DNA of 64,000 nt. Source: Spirochaetales bacterium. GTDB lineage: Bacteria; Spirochaetota; Spirochaetia; DSM-2461. The stretch lies in assembly GCA_016936555.1 (NCBI GenBank), contig JAFGXR010000001.1:1-64000 (forward strand), in the 5' to 3' direction. Within the stretch, counting starts at the first letter, position 1, and each line of letters begins with the position of its first letter. The notes under the pieces are model-generated. The model saw only the letters and a list, made by a program, of their open reading frames with translations, was not told where the DNA came from and did no database searches. Below are positions 1 through 8,015 of the stretch, piece after piece. Both the position numbers and the translations under genes were made by a program.

Positions 1-73
1 CCCGAACACGGAAGTTAAGCTCAACTGCGCCGATGGTACTGCAATTTTGTGGGAGAGTAGGTCGTCGCCAGGC
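1..73 (+). rRNA. rrf: 5S ribosomal RNA, 3' part (5' end outside window)
   Basis: The first bases carry the conserved 5S core CCCGAACACGGAAGTTAAGC, followed by CGATGGTACTGC and the helix-closing tail GGGAGAGTAGGTCGTCGCC, which is typical of bacterial 5S rRNA. The 5' part lies upstream of the window. The tail runs into CCAGGCTTTTTTA, which probably ends transcription of the rRNA operon. The 3' end near base 73 is approximate because it is inferred from the family. Confidence 0.93.
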
Positions 74-124
74 TTTTTTATTTATAAACATCTTCATAGA
101 ATCAAAAACGAGTTTGTTTAGAAG

Positions 125-256
125 TGCGACGACCCCTGGGCTAGTGTGGCTTTGACGAAGTCAAAACGAACGATGGTAGTGAGCGAAGCGAACGGAACTG
201 GCGGACTCGTTCCTCGGCAAGCCTGCGGTACGATCCTGATGTCGCCAGGCTTTTTT
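125..256 (+). pseudogene. Degenerate second copy of the 5S tail, ending in a terminator-like hairpin
   Basis: The string GTCGCCAGGCTTTTTT that ends the 5S gene at 64-79 recurs at 241-256. Before it, GCGACGACC (about 127-135) resembles the opposite strand of the 5S terminal helix, and CGATGGTAGTG resembles the 5S internal CGATGGTACTG. The stretch is about 130 nt, close to a 5S length, but most of the interior does not read as 5S and contains other hairpins such as TTTGAC-GAA-GTCAAA (151-165). AAGCCTG (219-225) pairs with CAGGCTT (246-252) before a T-run, so the end could terminate transcription. A decayed 5S copy with inserted sequence is an inference. Confidence 0.45.
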
Positions 257-711
257 TTGCCAGAATGGTTTTTGGGAAGTAGTTTTGGCTAATTGCTGGC
301 GTTTGCAGTGAAAAAAAGAATGAACAATAACCTGCCTCAGTCTGTGATCAGATTTTTGCAAAAAAAAAAATTAAGAATAAATAAGTCCCGTTCGAGTCTA
401 TTCTCCTGTTTTTTATAATAATCGATTTTTATGTATTGTATAGGAAAGTCTGGTTTCAAAGGCTTGGCTTTGAGTTTTTTTGTAATACATCAATAAATGT
501 GGCATATATAATTAAAATTTTATTGTATAAAGTTGTTGTGAGAACTTCTATGAAAAACAGAGTTGAGTCTCTACTGATTTTTTTATTTCACTTATATCTA
601 GTGTTTTTTTCCTGACGAAATATTTGATACGGTTCAACTATGGGTTCTGGTGCACCTGTTTTCGACAGTCCTTATGGGTATGTAATTGATTCTTAATGAA
701 AAGATGGATCT
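257..711. other. AT-rich intergenic region without a recognisable gene
   Basis: This stretch is strongly A/T-biased and has many homopolymer runs. A short open stretch starts with ATG at 640 (MGSGAPVF...) but stops at 694-696, in the same frame as the following pseudogene, so it may be decayed coding sequence. I see no tRNA, repeat array or convincing promoter here. Confidence 0.5.
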
Positions 712-1364
712 ATGGAAGATTATATCAAAATTGTTACTGAGTCATCTGGCAAAGATATTTCATTTAATACATATGTTTATTTATCCGAATCTCGGCAATG
801 GGTTATGTATGGGGCGGGTACTCTACCAGATTCAGGAGATATAGAAATAAGAGATAGAATTATGAGAGACGATATTGCTGCTGTAGAAGAGCCGCAAGTG
901 ACTATCGAATCGATCGGAGTAAGCGATAATTCGGGATAGAGGGTTGGTACTCAAAGAGTTTCAGATAAATTAAATAAGAAAAGAATCGCCATCGTCGGGA
1001 TTAAATCTACTACCAATTCAGTCAGTCAGGAAACTCTTGACGGATTTTTACTTTTCATTGAGAACAGTTTTGTAAAGACAGGGATAGTTCCTGTCGAAAA
1101 TCAAAAATCAATAGAAGAAATAATCGAAGAATATAATTTTCAATTGACCTGGCTGACAGATGAAGCAGCTGCTGTTCAGATCGGAAGATTGCCGAAGCTC
1201 AGGTCATTGTCAATGGTACCCACAGTATGGTAGGGTTTAATCATTATCTTAAATTCAGATTGCTGGATGTTCAGACAGCTGAGGTAATCGCAAGCAGTCT
1301 GGATAAGGCAAATATCGAAAATGAATTTCTTTTGAGCGAGCAGGCGGTTAAGCAGTTTTTTTGA
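712..1364 (+). pseudogene. Broken CsgG/LpoB-like lipoprotein-family gene
   Basis: The ORF from 712 ends at a TAG (937-939), but the same frame stays open behind it and encodes RIAIVGIKSTTNSVSQ, then IIEEYNFQLTWLTDEAAAVQIG. After one apparent base deletion near 1189 the next frame continues AEAQVIVNGTHSMVGF and LLDVQTAEVIASS, stopping at 1362-1364. This order (RIAV core, a glutamine-rich NFQL helix, IGKLLGAQVIVTGS, ...VETAxIxAS) is what I know of CsgG/LpoB-type outer-membrane-associated proteins that are common in spirochaetes. Two separate lesions point to a pseudogene. The first 75 codons have no family I recognise; they may be a separate short gene or the N-terminal part of the same one. 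Confidence 0.6.
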
Positions 1365-1470
1365 TTTTTTGGTATCCATCTTCAATGTAAAAAGGACATG
1401 AATAACCTTTTCGCTTCTTAATGAAGAAAAAAAAATCAAAATCGGGTATCTTTAAAATTATTAAGAATCA

Positions 1471-1499
1471 TTGAAGAATCTCATTTTAACATTTAAAAT
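1471..1499 (+). promoter_or_regulatory. Candidate sigma70 promoter for cheW operon
   Basis: TTGAAG (1471-1476) and TAAAAT (1494-1499) are separated by 17 bases. They match the -35 and -10 consensus at 4/6 and 5/6 positions. A start near 1506 would give a leader of about 40 nt before cheW. Confidence 0.5.
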
Positions 1500-1506
1500 A
1501 CTGAGT

Positions 1507-1542
1507 AGGGGATATAATTTTCCTTATCCCCTCCCAGGGAGG
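1507..1542 (+). promoter_or_regulatory. Leader hairpin overlapping the cheW Shine-Dalgarno region
   Basis: AGGGGATA (1507-1514) is a perfect inverted repeat of TATCCCCT (1525-1532). Immediately after comes CCTCCC-A-GGGAGG, so the cheW ribosome-binding site GGGAGG (1537-1542) sits beside its own complement. The complement shares bases with the 3' arm of the upstream hairpin. Alternative pairing that exposes or hides the site is possible; this is an inference from pairing only. Confidence 0.35.
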
Positions 1543-1546
1543 TAAG

Positions 1547-2026
1547 ATGGCTGAATCAGACAACAGAGTTCAAATGGTGACATTCCAGCTTGGCGCGGAA
1601 CAATATGGTATCGATATCATGGATATTAAAGAGATCTATGGTAAACAGGATGTCCGGCCTATTCCCAATGCACCTTCCTATGTAGAGGGAATTTTCAATC
1701 TTCGCGGAAATATCATTCCCATTATTAATCTGCACAGACGCTTCCATATCAAAAAAGCAGAACTTCAGGAAGAAGATGAATTGTTGAGCGGATTCGTCAT
1801 TATCACCCTGGATGGAATGCAGGTCGGTATAATAATCGATAAGGTTTTAAGAGTCGTCACCGTTGAAACATCAACGATTCAGCCTCCTCCTCAGATGATT
1901 TCAGGGATTGGCGCTGAATATATTCAGGGTGTTGTTCATAAAGATGAGGGGTATCTTATCATTCTTGATATCAGGCGTCTCTTCGATCCCGAGGAACTCA
2001 AACATTTAGCCATTTACAACAGATAG
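1547..2026 (+). CDS. cheW: Chemotaxis coupling protein CheW
   Basis: The product is a 159-residue single-domain CheW. This cytoplasmic adaptor links methyl-accepting receptors to the CheA kinase in the signalling array. Family marks are VTFQLGAEQYGIDIMDIKEI near the N-terminus, PSYVEGIFNLRGNIIPIINL in the middle and GIGAEYIQGVVHKDEGYLIILDI near the end. The ATG is preceded at normal spacing by GGGAGG. It appears to be first in an operon with the aminotransferase, nadK and recN genes (gaps of 9 and 16 bases, then an overlap). Another receptor and a CheA lie at the far end of the window. Confidence 0.95.
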   Translation: MAESDNRVQMVTFQLGAEQYGIDIMDIKEIYGKQDVRPIPNAPSYVEGIFNLRGNIIPIINLHRRFHIKKAELQEEDELLSGFVIITLDGMQVGIIIDKVLRVVTVETSTIQPPPQMISGIGAEYIQGVVHKDEGYLIILDIRRLFDPEELKHLAIYNR

Positions 2027-2035
2027 CGGAGTTCT

Positions 2036-3061
2036 ATGCTATTACCTGTTTTTAAACCTTATATAAGAAGGGCGGATATGGATTCTGTCCTTTCTTGCCT
2101 AATCTCTGATGAGCTCGGTCCCGGACCGATAGCCCAGGACCTGACATCGGAATTGAGCAATTACCTCAATCTTGAAAACGGTGTGCTCCTCAGGGATTAC
2201 TACAGAGCCGTTTCTCTTGTTCTCGAGGTTCTTGAATTGAAAAGTGGTTCAAGAATTATTCTGTCACCTTTGAGTCCCGGAGTTTATATTGATGTTTTTA
2301 GGGAGAAAGGGATTATTCCTCTTTTTGCAGATGTCGATTCACATACGGCATTAATGAATCGGGCAAATATTGAAAAATACATTGAGCAGGGCGCAGACGC
2401 TTTGCTTCTTTTTTGTCCTCTCGGTTCTGTTGAAGATATGAATTATTATCAATCTCTCAATATTCCCTTGATTGAGGATATTTCTGAAAATTTTGGTGCT
2501 GCATTTAACGGAGCTAAATGCGGCTCTTTTTCAAAACTGACCCTTTTTTCTATGGAACCGGATAAAGTCTTGACCTGCGGTGGCGGGGCTGCTGTCTTTT
2601 CCGGAGATTCATACCTCTCTCAGCAGATTGAGGCGTTGAAAAGTTCTTATGGAAATGAAATATTTTTACCGGACATTAATGCGGCGCTGGCAATTGTCCA
2701 GTTAAAGAATATAGAGGAGAATTTACAGAAACGAGAGAGGATTGCTGAGATCTATCAGTCATCTCTGAATAAAACTGATCATAAAACACTTTCCATTGTA
2801 GATGGTGGTGAAAATGTCTATTTTTCTTTTCCTCTCATGCTGAAAAGCGGAATGAAAGAAGCTAAGTCATATATTATGAAAAAGAATATTGAGCCCAGAC
2901 GCGCGTTTCTCAGGACAGCCCTTGAAATCAGCGGAAATGATTCCGCTTTATGCCCCGTTGCATCGGGTCTGATTCTGAGAACACTGCTCATGCCGCTTTA
3001 TCCCTCGCTCGGTAAAAAGAATGTTGAAATGATTTCTAAGGTGATTTCCACATTACCATGA
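2036..3061 (+). CDS. DegT/DnrJ/EryC1/StrS-family PLP-dependent aminotransferase
   Basis: This is a 341-residue member of the sugar aminotransferase fold. PLIEDISENFGAAFNG (Asp148) matches the family IEDAAxxxGA motif that holds the PLP ring nitrogen, and SMEPDKVLTCGGGAA carries the expected Schiff-base lysine (Lys177). Family members usually transaminate nucleotide-linked keto-sugars for glycans or for flagellin or lipid modification; the substrate cannot be read here. The protein is a little shorter than the usual 370-400 residues and its motifs are loose, so its activity is less certain than its fold. It starts 9 bases after cheW with a GCGGAG site, so it is probably co-transcribed with it. 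Confidence 0.8.
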   Translation: MLLPVFKPYIRRADMDSVLSCLISDELGPGPIAQDLTSELSNYLNLENGVLLRDYYRAVSLVLEVLELKSGSRIILSPLSPGVYIDVFREKGIIPLFADVDSHTALMNRANIEKYIEQGADALLLFCPLGSVEDMNYYQSLNIPLIEDISENFGAAFNGAKCGSFSKLTLFSMEPDKVLTCGGGAAVFSGDSYLSQQIEALKSSYGNEIFLPDINAALAIVQLKNIEENLQKRERIAEIYQSSLNKTDHKTLSIVDGGENVYFSFPLMLKSGMKEAKSYIMKKNIEPRRAFLRTALEISGNDSALCPVASGLILRTLLMPLYPSLGKKNVEMISKVISTLP

Positions 3062-3077
3062 ATCGGAAATAACAGTT

Positions 3078-3932
3078 ATGCGAAAGATAAATAAAGTACT
3101 GATCATAGTTAACAGAAAAAAAAAAGACTCGTTATCAATAGCCGGAGAAATTCGTTCCTATCTTCAGGAAAAGAATATTGAAACGGCTCAACATGAAACA
3201 GAGACCGATTTGGGAGAAATCGGCAAACTGCAGGAAATTGATCTCGCGATCAGCCTCGGAGGCGATGGTACTGTATTATATGCTTCCAGACTCCTGGCTG
3301 ATTTTTCCATACCTGTGATGCCAATAAACCTCGGAACATTCGGGTTCATCACTGAAGTTTCATTTTCGGAGTGGATCAATGCCTTTGAGGAGTACCGATC
3401 CGGGGTTCTCGGGGTGAGTCCTCGCGTTATGGTAGATGTTTCCGTATTCAGAGAAGGTGACTTGATCAGACATTTCAAAGGTTTGAATGATGTTGTTGTC
3501 AATGCTGACGGAATAGCCAAGCTTCTCTATCTGAATGTTGATATCAATCATGAGAATCTGGGAATTTATCGTGCTGACGGGGTAATTATCGCAACTCCTA
3601 CCGGTTCTACCGCCTATTCTATTGCAGCGGGCGGGCCGATTATGCACCCCGATATGACTTCCATGATATTAACTCCTATTTGTCCTTTCTCTCTTTCTAA
3701 CAGGCCGATTGTTGTTCCTTCTTCCGATATCATTAAGATCCGTGTTGAAGAGGAACAGAGAGCAAAAGTCATACTGACAGTGGACGGTCAGCTCACATTT
3801 CCCCTTGAAGAGAGGGATGAAATCCATATTACAGAATTTAAACATCGGATTCCGATTATCAGATCTGATAAACGGTCATTTTTCGGAGTCGTTAAATCCA
3901 AGCTTCGGTGGTCCGGAGGTAATAATGCTTGA
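3078..3932 (+). CDS. nadK: NAD kinase
   Basis: The 284-residue product should phosphorylate NAD+ to NADP+ in the cytoplasm. The phosphate-binding GGDGT motif is at residues 61-65, preceded by DLAISL and followed by the GTFGFITEV loop. The second conserved block ATPTGSTAYSIAAGGPI is near residues 173-190. Length and motif order are normal. The end overlaps the recN start by 8 bases, a common arrangement that suggests translational coupling. Confidence 0.95.
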   Translation: MRKINKVLIIVNRKKKDSLSIAGEIRSYLQEKNIETAQHETETDLGEIGKLQEIDLAISLGGDGTVLYASRLLADFSIPVMPINLGTFGFITEVSFSEWINAFEEYRSGVLGVSPRVMVDVSVFREGDLIRHFKGLNDVVVNADGIAKLLYLNVDINHENLGIYRADGVIIATPTGSTAYSIAAGGPIMHPDMTSMILTPICPFSLSNRPIVVPSSDIIKIRVEEEQRAKVILTVDGQLTFPLEERDEIHITEFKHRIPIIRSDKRSFFGVVKSKLRWSGGNNA

Positions 3933-5613
3933 AGAGCTAAATGTTAAAAATTTTGCCTTGATAGATGATATAACCGTTTCCTTCAGCGGAGGTTTTAATG
4001 TTCTTTCCGGAGAGACAGGTGCAGGGAAATCCATTCTTGTAGGGGCTCTGGGGGTTCTACTCGGGAAAAAGTCCGATACTTCTTTCATCCGTAATGGTTG
4101 TCAGGAAGCTGTTATATCCGGAATAATTAACATCAGCGGCCACAGGGAAGTCTCCCTGTGGATGGAGAAACACGGGATCAGCGACGAAGACGGTGCATTG
4201 ATCATCCGCAGAACTTTGAAAAGAACTGGTCGAGGGGCAATTTATGTCCAGTCCGTACCTGTTTTACGCACCGATCTGGAAGAATTGACTTCCTATCTTG
4301 TGGATATGCACAGCCAGCATGAACATCAATCGCTTTTTGTCGTTGAAAACCACAGGAAACTGCTTGATCGTTTTGCCGGTCTGGAAAAGGAGGCGCTCTC
4401 CTTCAATGAGATGTTCCAGTCTCTCTCAAGGATGAAAAGAAATATGAAGCAGCTGCAGGAGTCGCAGGAGGATCATATCTTTCTTGTTGAGAAGCTGAAA
4501 AAGGAAATTACCGAGATAGAAAAGGCTGAGCTGGTTCCCGGTGAAGAGGAAAATCTGGAAAAGGACATTGCCATTCTTGCCAGGAGGGAAGAGGTTTTCA
4601 GCTCCATTGACGCATTCCGCAATCTTATTTCCGAAAACAGAGGGGGTGTTTTGAGCCGCTTGCGGGAAGCCGGTGCAACTCTTGAGAATCTTTCGGAAAT
4701 CGATGCCACTCTGTCACCCCTGCAGAAAAGACTGGAGAGCAGTTTCATCGAGCTGGAGGATATTGGCGATACGCTAAGGACTTATCAACAGCAGTTCGAA
4801 GTAGATCCGGAGGAACTGTCCCGCAAGGAGGAACGGCTGGCGCTTATAAGTTCTCTGGAGAAAAAATACGGCAATACACTGGAAGATGTCATCGGAAAGT
4901 GTGAGGAGAACCGCCGGAGACTCAGCGACCTCGAAGATTCGGACTTTGATATGGAACAGCTGGCAAAGAAAATTGAGGCCGAAACGGAAAGGCTCAAGGA
5001 AGCAGCACAGACTCTTTCAAAAAAGAGGTCTGAAGCATCAGTTAATCTCCAGCAGAAGATCGAAAGCAATCTCAGAGAGCTGGGGATGAAATCTGCGAGA
5101 TTCATTGTCGATCTCGACAGGCAGAAGAATCGGAGCGGTAACTCCGTATATACACCCTGGGGAATTGATTCGATCGAATTCCTGCTCTCAGCCAACAGCG
5201 GCGAACCGGAAAAACCTCTGAAATCTGTCGCGTCTGGCGGGGAGATCTCACGGGTTATGCTGGCCTTGAAGACGGTATTAGCCGACTCGGATGATGTCTC
5301 TTCTCTTGTCTTTGATGAGATCGATACGGGCATCGGAGGAGAAGTCGCACTGGCTGTTGGAGCTCATATGAGAGATCTTGCACAATATAAGCAGGTATTG
5401 AGTATAACTCATCTTGCATCTATTGCCGTATTTGCCGATAATCATATAATAGTGAAGAAAGAATTAATCGAAGGCAGGACCGTTACATCCGTTTCCAATC
5501 TTGAAAATGGTGAAAGGACCAGGGAGATTGCGCGCATGTTGTCCGGCGATCGTGACGGATCGGCATCTCTTTCTCATGCGGAAGAAATGCTTCGAACCTA
5601 CGGTTCGGTTTAA
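3925..5613 (+). CDS. recN: DNA repair protein RecN
   Basis: RecN is an SMC-like ATPase acting in double-strand break repair. The start chosen is ATG 3925, which gives MLEELNVKNFALID and has GGAGG at normal spacing; the longer ORF in the track runs back through nadK in another frame. Walker A is GETGAGKS (residues 29-36), the centre is long charged coiled coil, and near the C-terminus come the ABC signature SVASGGEISRVMLALK and Walker B SSLVFDEIDTGIGG. The length of 562 residues is normal for the family. Confidence 0.95.
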   Translation: MLEELNVKNFALIDDITVSFSGGFNVLSGETGAGKSILVGALGVLLGKKSDTSFIRNGCQEAVISGIINISGHREVSLWMEKHGISDEDGALIIRRTLKRTGRGAIYVQSVPVLRTDLEELTSYLVDMHSQHEHQSLFVVENHRKLLDRFAGLEKEALSFNEMFQSLSRMKRNMKQLQESQEDHIFLVEKLKKEITEIEKAELVPGEEENLEKDIAILARREEVFSSIDAFRNLISENRGGVLSRLREAGATLENLSEIDATLSPLQKRLESSFIELEDIGDTLRTYQQQFEVDPEELSRKEERLALISSLEKKYGNTLEDVIGKCEENRRRLSDLEDSDFDMEQLAKKIEAETERLKEAAQTLSKKRSEASVNLQQKIESNLRELGMKSARFIVDLDRQKNRSGNSVYTPWGIDSIEFLLSANSGEPEKPLKSVASGGEISRVMLALKTVLADSDDVSSLVFDEIDTGIGGEVALAVGAHMRDLAQYKQVLSITHLASIAVFADNHIIVKKELIEGRTVTSVSNLENGERTREIARMLSGDRDGSASLSHAEEMLRTYGSV

Positions 5614-5623
5614 GGTGTTCTAG

Positions 5624-6463
5624 ATGGCAAAAGTCAGCGAAGAAGCGAAGAGGAAATACTCGGAGAAGATTAAAGTCTATAAAAAGAAAATCGACGATCA
5701 GCTTCTGAGTGAACAACAGATTCTCCAGATTCTTAAAAGCGATGATAAAGGTGCCGGATACAAGAAACTAATGCTGGCCAATGAGACTCTTAATGTTGTT
5801 TCCTATTATCTATTAATGAATGAATTATCTCTCGCTCTTCTTGGTATAAAAAATGATGCTTTTATAAACGAAGGTCGCAAAGCCTGTTTTAAAGCCCTGA
5901 TCTATCTGGAAGAGGTTTTTTCTGATTACCTCGATGTCCCCTATTCCGAATATGAAGATAAATTGGAGGAAGTCGCAGGCTTTTCCGACGACGACCGCTT
6001 TAATCTAATACGAAAGACAGGCTTCTCTATCGATTCCATAAACTCGGCTTTCGGGGAGGGGTCAAAATGGAAATGGTCCTTTGTCGATATGAACGGAAGG
6101 CTGGCGGTTGTTGCAAAGAACTGTATGGATCTTAAGAAAATGTCTGCCGGAATGGATCCCCGTGTCCCCGGGTATCAGACCCGCTTGAAACAGCTGAACC
6201 TGACAAGAAGGCTTCTTCAGCAATCAGCTGATGATTTCAGAAAGAAATATGAACTATCGACGTTCCGTATCGATGATTTCAAGAGAGCCATAGGTTTTCT
6301 GGCATCCCTGAAAAGGCTGTCGATTGTTCTGAAGCGGAATAGCGATGTTGAAGCATTGAAAAAGAAAATAGATATCTGGAAACAGAAAATGGATACGGAC
6401 CTGAAAAGAATGGAAGACAAACAGAAAAGGGCCCGTCTCGGTGTCGGACCCTCTGATTCGTAA
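5624..6463 (+). CDS. Conserved hypothetical protein, helical and charged
   Basis: I do not recognise a named family in this 279-residue protein. It is rich in Lys, Glu and Leu, apparently all helical, with no signal peptide or membrane segment, so it is probably cytoplasmic. The ends look coiled-coil prone (RKYSEKIKVYKKKIDDQL; KKKIDIWKQKMDTDLKRMED) around a more globular middle. It begins 10 bases after recN and is likely the last gene of that operon, as it converges on cdd with only 3 bases between stop codons. Its position suggests a spirochaete lineage protein, but no role can be assigned. Confidence 0.75.
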   Translation: MAKVSEEAKRKYSEKIKVYKKKIDDQLLSEQQILQILKSDDKGAGYKKLMLANETLNVVSYYLLMNELSLALLGIKNDAFINEGRKACFKALIYLEEVFSDYLDVPYSEYEDKLEEVAGFSDDDRFNLIRKTGFSIDSINSAFGEGSKWKWSFVDMNGRLAVVAKNCMDLKKMSAGMDPRVPGYQTRLKQLNLTRRLLQQSADDFRKKYELSTFRIDDFKRAIGFLASLKRLSIVLKRNSDVEALKKKIDIWKQKMDTDLKRMEDKQKRARLGVGPSDS

Positions 6464-6466
6464 ACC

Positions 6467-6868
6467 CTATCGTTCCCTTAATTCGTCCAGGGCGTTGTAG
6501 GGAAATAATTCACCTATTGTGGATTCCGTATAATCTTTATCATTTCCGGAAAAAAATATAGGAAAATCGCTACTTGTGAACTCACTTATTACCTGACGGC
6601 AGGCTCCGCAGGGGCTTACAGCGTAATCCGCATCGGGGCAGTGGATGGCAAGTGCTTTAAAGTCTTTTTTGCCTTTGGACAGAGCGGTAAATATGGCACT
6701 TCTTTCCGCACAGTTTGTAAGACCAAATGATCTGTTCTCGATATTCGCTCCGGTTATTATTTCTCCATCAGTGCAGAGCAATGCAGCTCCCACCCGGAAT
6801 TTTGAGTATGGAGAATAGGAATATTGCGCTGCTTTTTCTGCTTCTGAAAAAAGAGTCTCTTTATCCAT
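6467..6868 (-). CDS. cdd: Cytidine deaminase
   Basis: The 133-residue product is the small tetrameric zinc enzyme that deaminates cytidine and deoxycytidine in pyrimidine salvage. The zinc site is clear: NCAERSA supplies the first Cys and the catalytic Glu, and PCGACRQ supplies the PCxxC pair. The N-terminal SYSPYSKFRVGAALL is the usual substrate-binding start. This is the only complete minus-strand gene I accept. It has a GGAGA site before its ATG and is divergent from the beta-propeller gene. Confidence 0.95.
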   Translation of the reverse strand: MDKETLFSEAEKAAQYSYSPYSKFRVGAALLCTDGEIITGANIENRSFGLTNCAERSAIFTALSKGKKDFKALAIHCPDADYAVSPCGACRQVISEFTSSDFPIFFSGNDKDYTESTIGELFPYNALDELRER

Positions 6869-6891
6869 ATCGTGTCTCTCCTTTTCTGTGT

Positions 6892-6920
6892 TTGACAGTT
6901 TTTCGTCTTGTTGATACTAT
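6892..6920 (+). promoter_or_regulatory. Sigma70-type promoter for the beta-propeller/M23/methyltransferase genes
   Basis: TTGACA (6892-6897), 17 bases, then TACTAT (6915-6920). The -35 is perfect and the -10 matches 4/6. Transcription would start near 6927, about 33 nt before the gene at 6960. The site lies in the divergent spacer with cdd. Confidence 0.6.
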
Positions 6921-6959
6921 AAAAGCTACTAATAATAAACAATTGCGGGTCTATTGTAC

Positions 6960-8015
6960 ATGGGAAAAAAAGGCTATTTCGCTACACTTTTCGTATTACT
7001 GCTGTTTGTTTTCTTTCTTTTCCCGATTCCGACTGGGGAAGAGCGGTATCTTGTCCCCGAACGGGTTATAGATCTCGATAATCAATCCATTTTTCATCAC
7101 ACAGCGGATAGAGATTCGGGGCTTTATGCTTTCTCTCTGGGAGATTATTTCGGATATTTTTCTGGGAATTTCAGACTTTCATATTCGGGAATAAAGAACT
7201 TCGGTGTTGCTATCGGGGATCTGGCCTTTATAAATTACAGCAAAGTCCCGGGAATTCTGGATATTCAGAACAATAACGGTGAGGGGCGATCCATTATTGA
7301 AACAGCCGGTTATCCTGTTATCCGGGACGATAGAATTGTGATTCTCTCTGAAGATTATATCAGCTTCTATGACCTGGAGGGAAATCTGTTCTGGGAGAAA
7401 GAGATTCTTTCCTTTGTTACATCACTATCAATAACCCGTGGGCTTGTTCTGATCGGATACCTGGACGGTTCCTGTGAACTGATTGCCGATTCAGGAGAAG
7501 TTGTTCTTGCTTATCGTCCCGGAGGGAGCCGGATAGAGGCTATTTACTCTGCAGCCGTTTCCGGAGACAGTCAGACCGTTGCCCTGATTGCCGGTCTTGA
7601 TCCGCAACGGTTTATCATTCTGGAGAAGAGGAAAAACGAATATAAAACGGTTCAGCACTTCGAGCTTGATGCTCAATACCGGCGAACCGTCGATATGTAT
7701 TTTTCATCCGATAATACTGAAATCTTTTTTGAAAACCCCGAAGGGGTGAATGTATACAATATCTTTTCGCAGGAGTTCAAAACCATCGGCGGATCGGGTA
7801 GGCTTGAAAATATATATCTGGATGAAAGTTCGGGTTTCTATTCTCTCCTCCTGAATGAGGGGAATCGTGCGGTCTTGAAAGTTCTTACTCCTGCAAACCG
7901 CAATCTTTATGAAAAGGAAATACCCGGTGAAGATTTTTATTTCAGGAAAGAAGGTGATAATTATTATATCGGATTCGACAGTAAGCTCATGTTTCTGAAA
8001 ATGGAGAATGGTTGA
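6960..8015 (+). CDS. Membrane-anchored beta-propeller-like protein of unknown function
   Basis: The ATG at 6960 gives MGKKGYFATLFVLLLFVFFLFP, a single N-terminal hydrophobic segment that acts as a signal anchor or uncleaved signal; a TTG two codons upstream is the alternative start. The remaining 325 or so residues are mostly short beta-strand-like blocks such as DDRIVILSEDYISFYDLEGNLFWEKE and GLVLIGYLDGSCELIADSGE, which resemble PQQ/WD-type propeller blades. It is probably periplasmic. It overlaps the M23-like gene by one base (TGATG), so the two may act together at the envelope. No enzyme motif is visible and the function is unknown. Confidence 0.65.
   Translation: MGKKGYFATLFVLLLFVFFLFPIPTGEERYLVPERVIDLDNQSIFHHTADRDSGLYAFSLGDYFGYFSGNFRLSYSGIKNFGVAIGDLAFINYSKVPGILDIQNNNGEGRSIIETAGYPVIRDDRIVILSEDYISFYDLEGNLFWEKEILSFVTSLSITRGLVLIGYLDGSCELIADSGEVVLAYRPGGSRIEAIYSAAVSGDSQTVALIAGLDPQRFIILEKRKNEYKTVQHFELDAQYRRTVDMYFSSDNTEIFFENPEGVNVYNIFSQEFKTIGGSGRLENIYLDESSGFYSLLLNEGNRAVLKVLTPANRNLYEKEIPGEDFYFRKEGDNYYIGFDSKLMFLKMENG

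Noticed and set aside
64-256. CRISPR-like repeat
   Set aside because: Only two copies of one short string with a terminator-like end; there is no array of spaced repeats anywhere in the window.
1176-1439. 87-residue minus-strand ORF in the pseudogene region
   Set aside because: The plus strand reads as a CsgG-like protein across the region; the reverse frame has no recognisable content.
6727-7071. 114-residue plus-strand ORF across cdd and the divergent spacer
   Set aside because: It lies antisense to the clear cytidine deaminase and runs into the beta-propeller gene in another frame.
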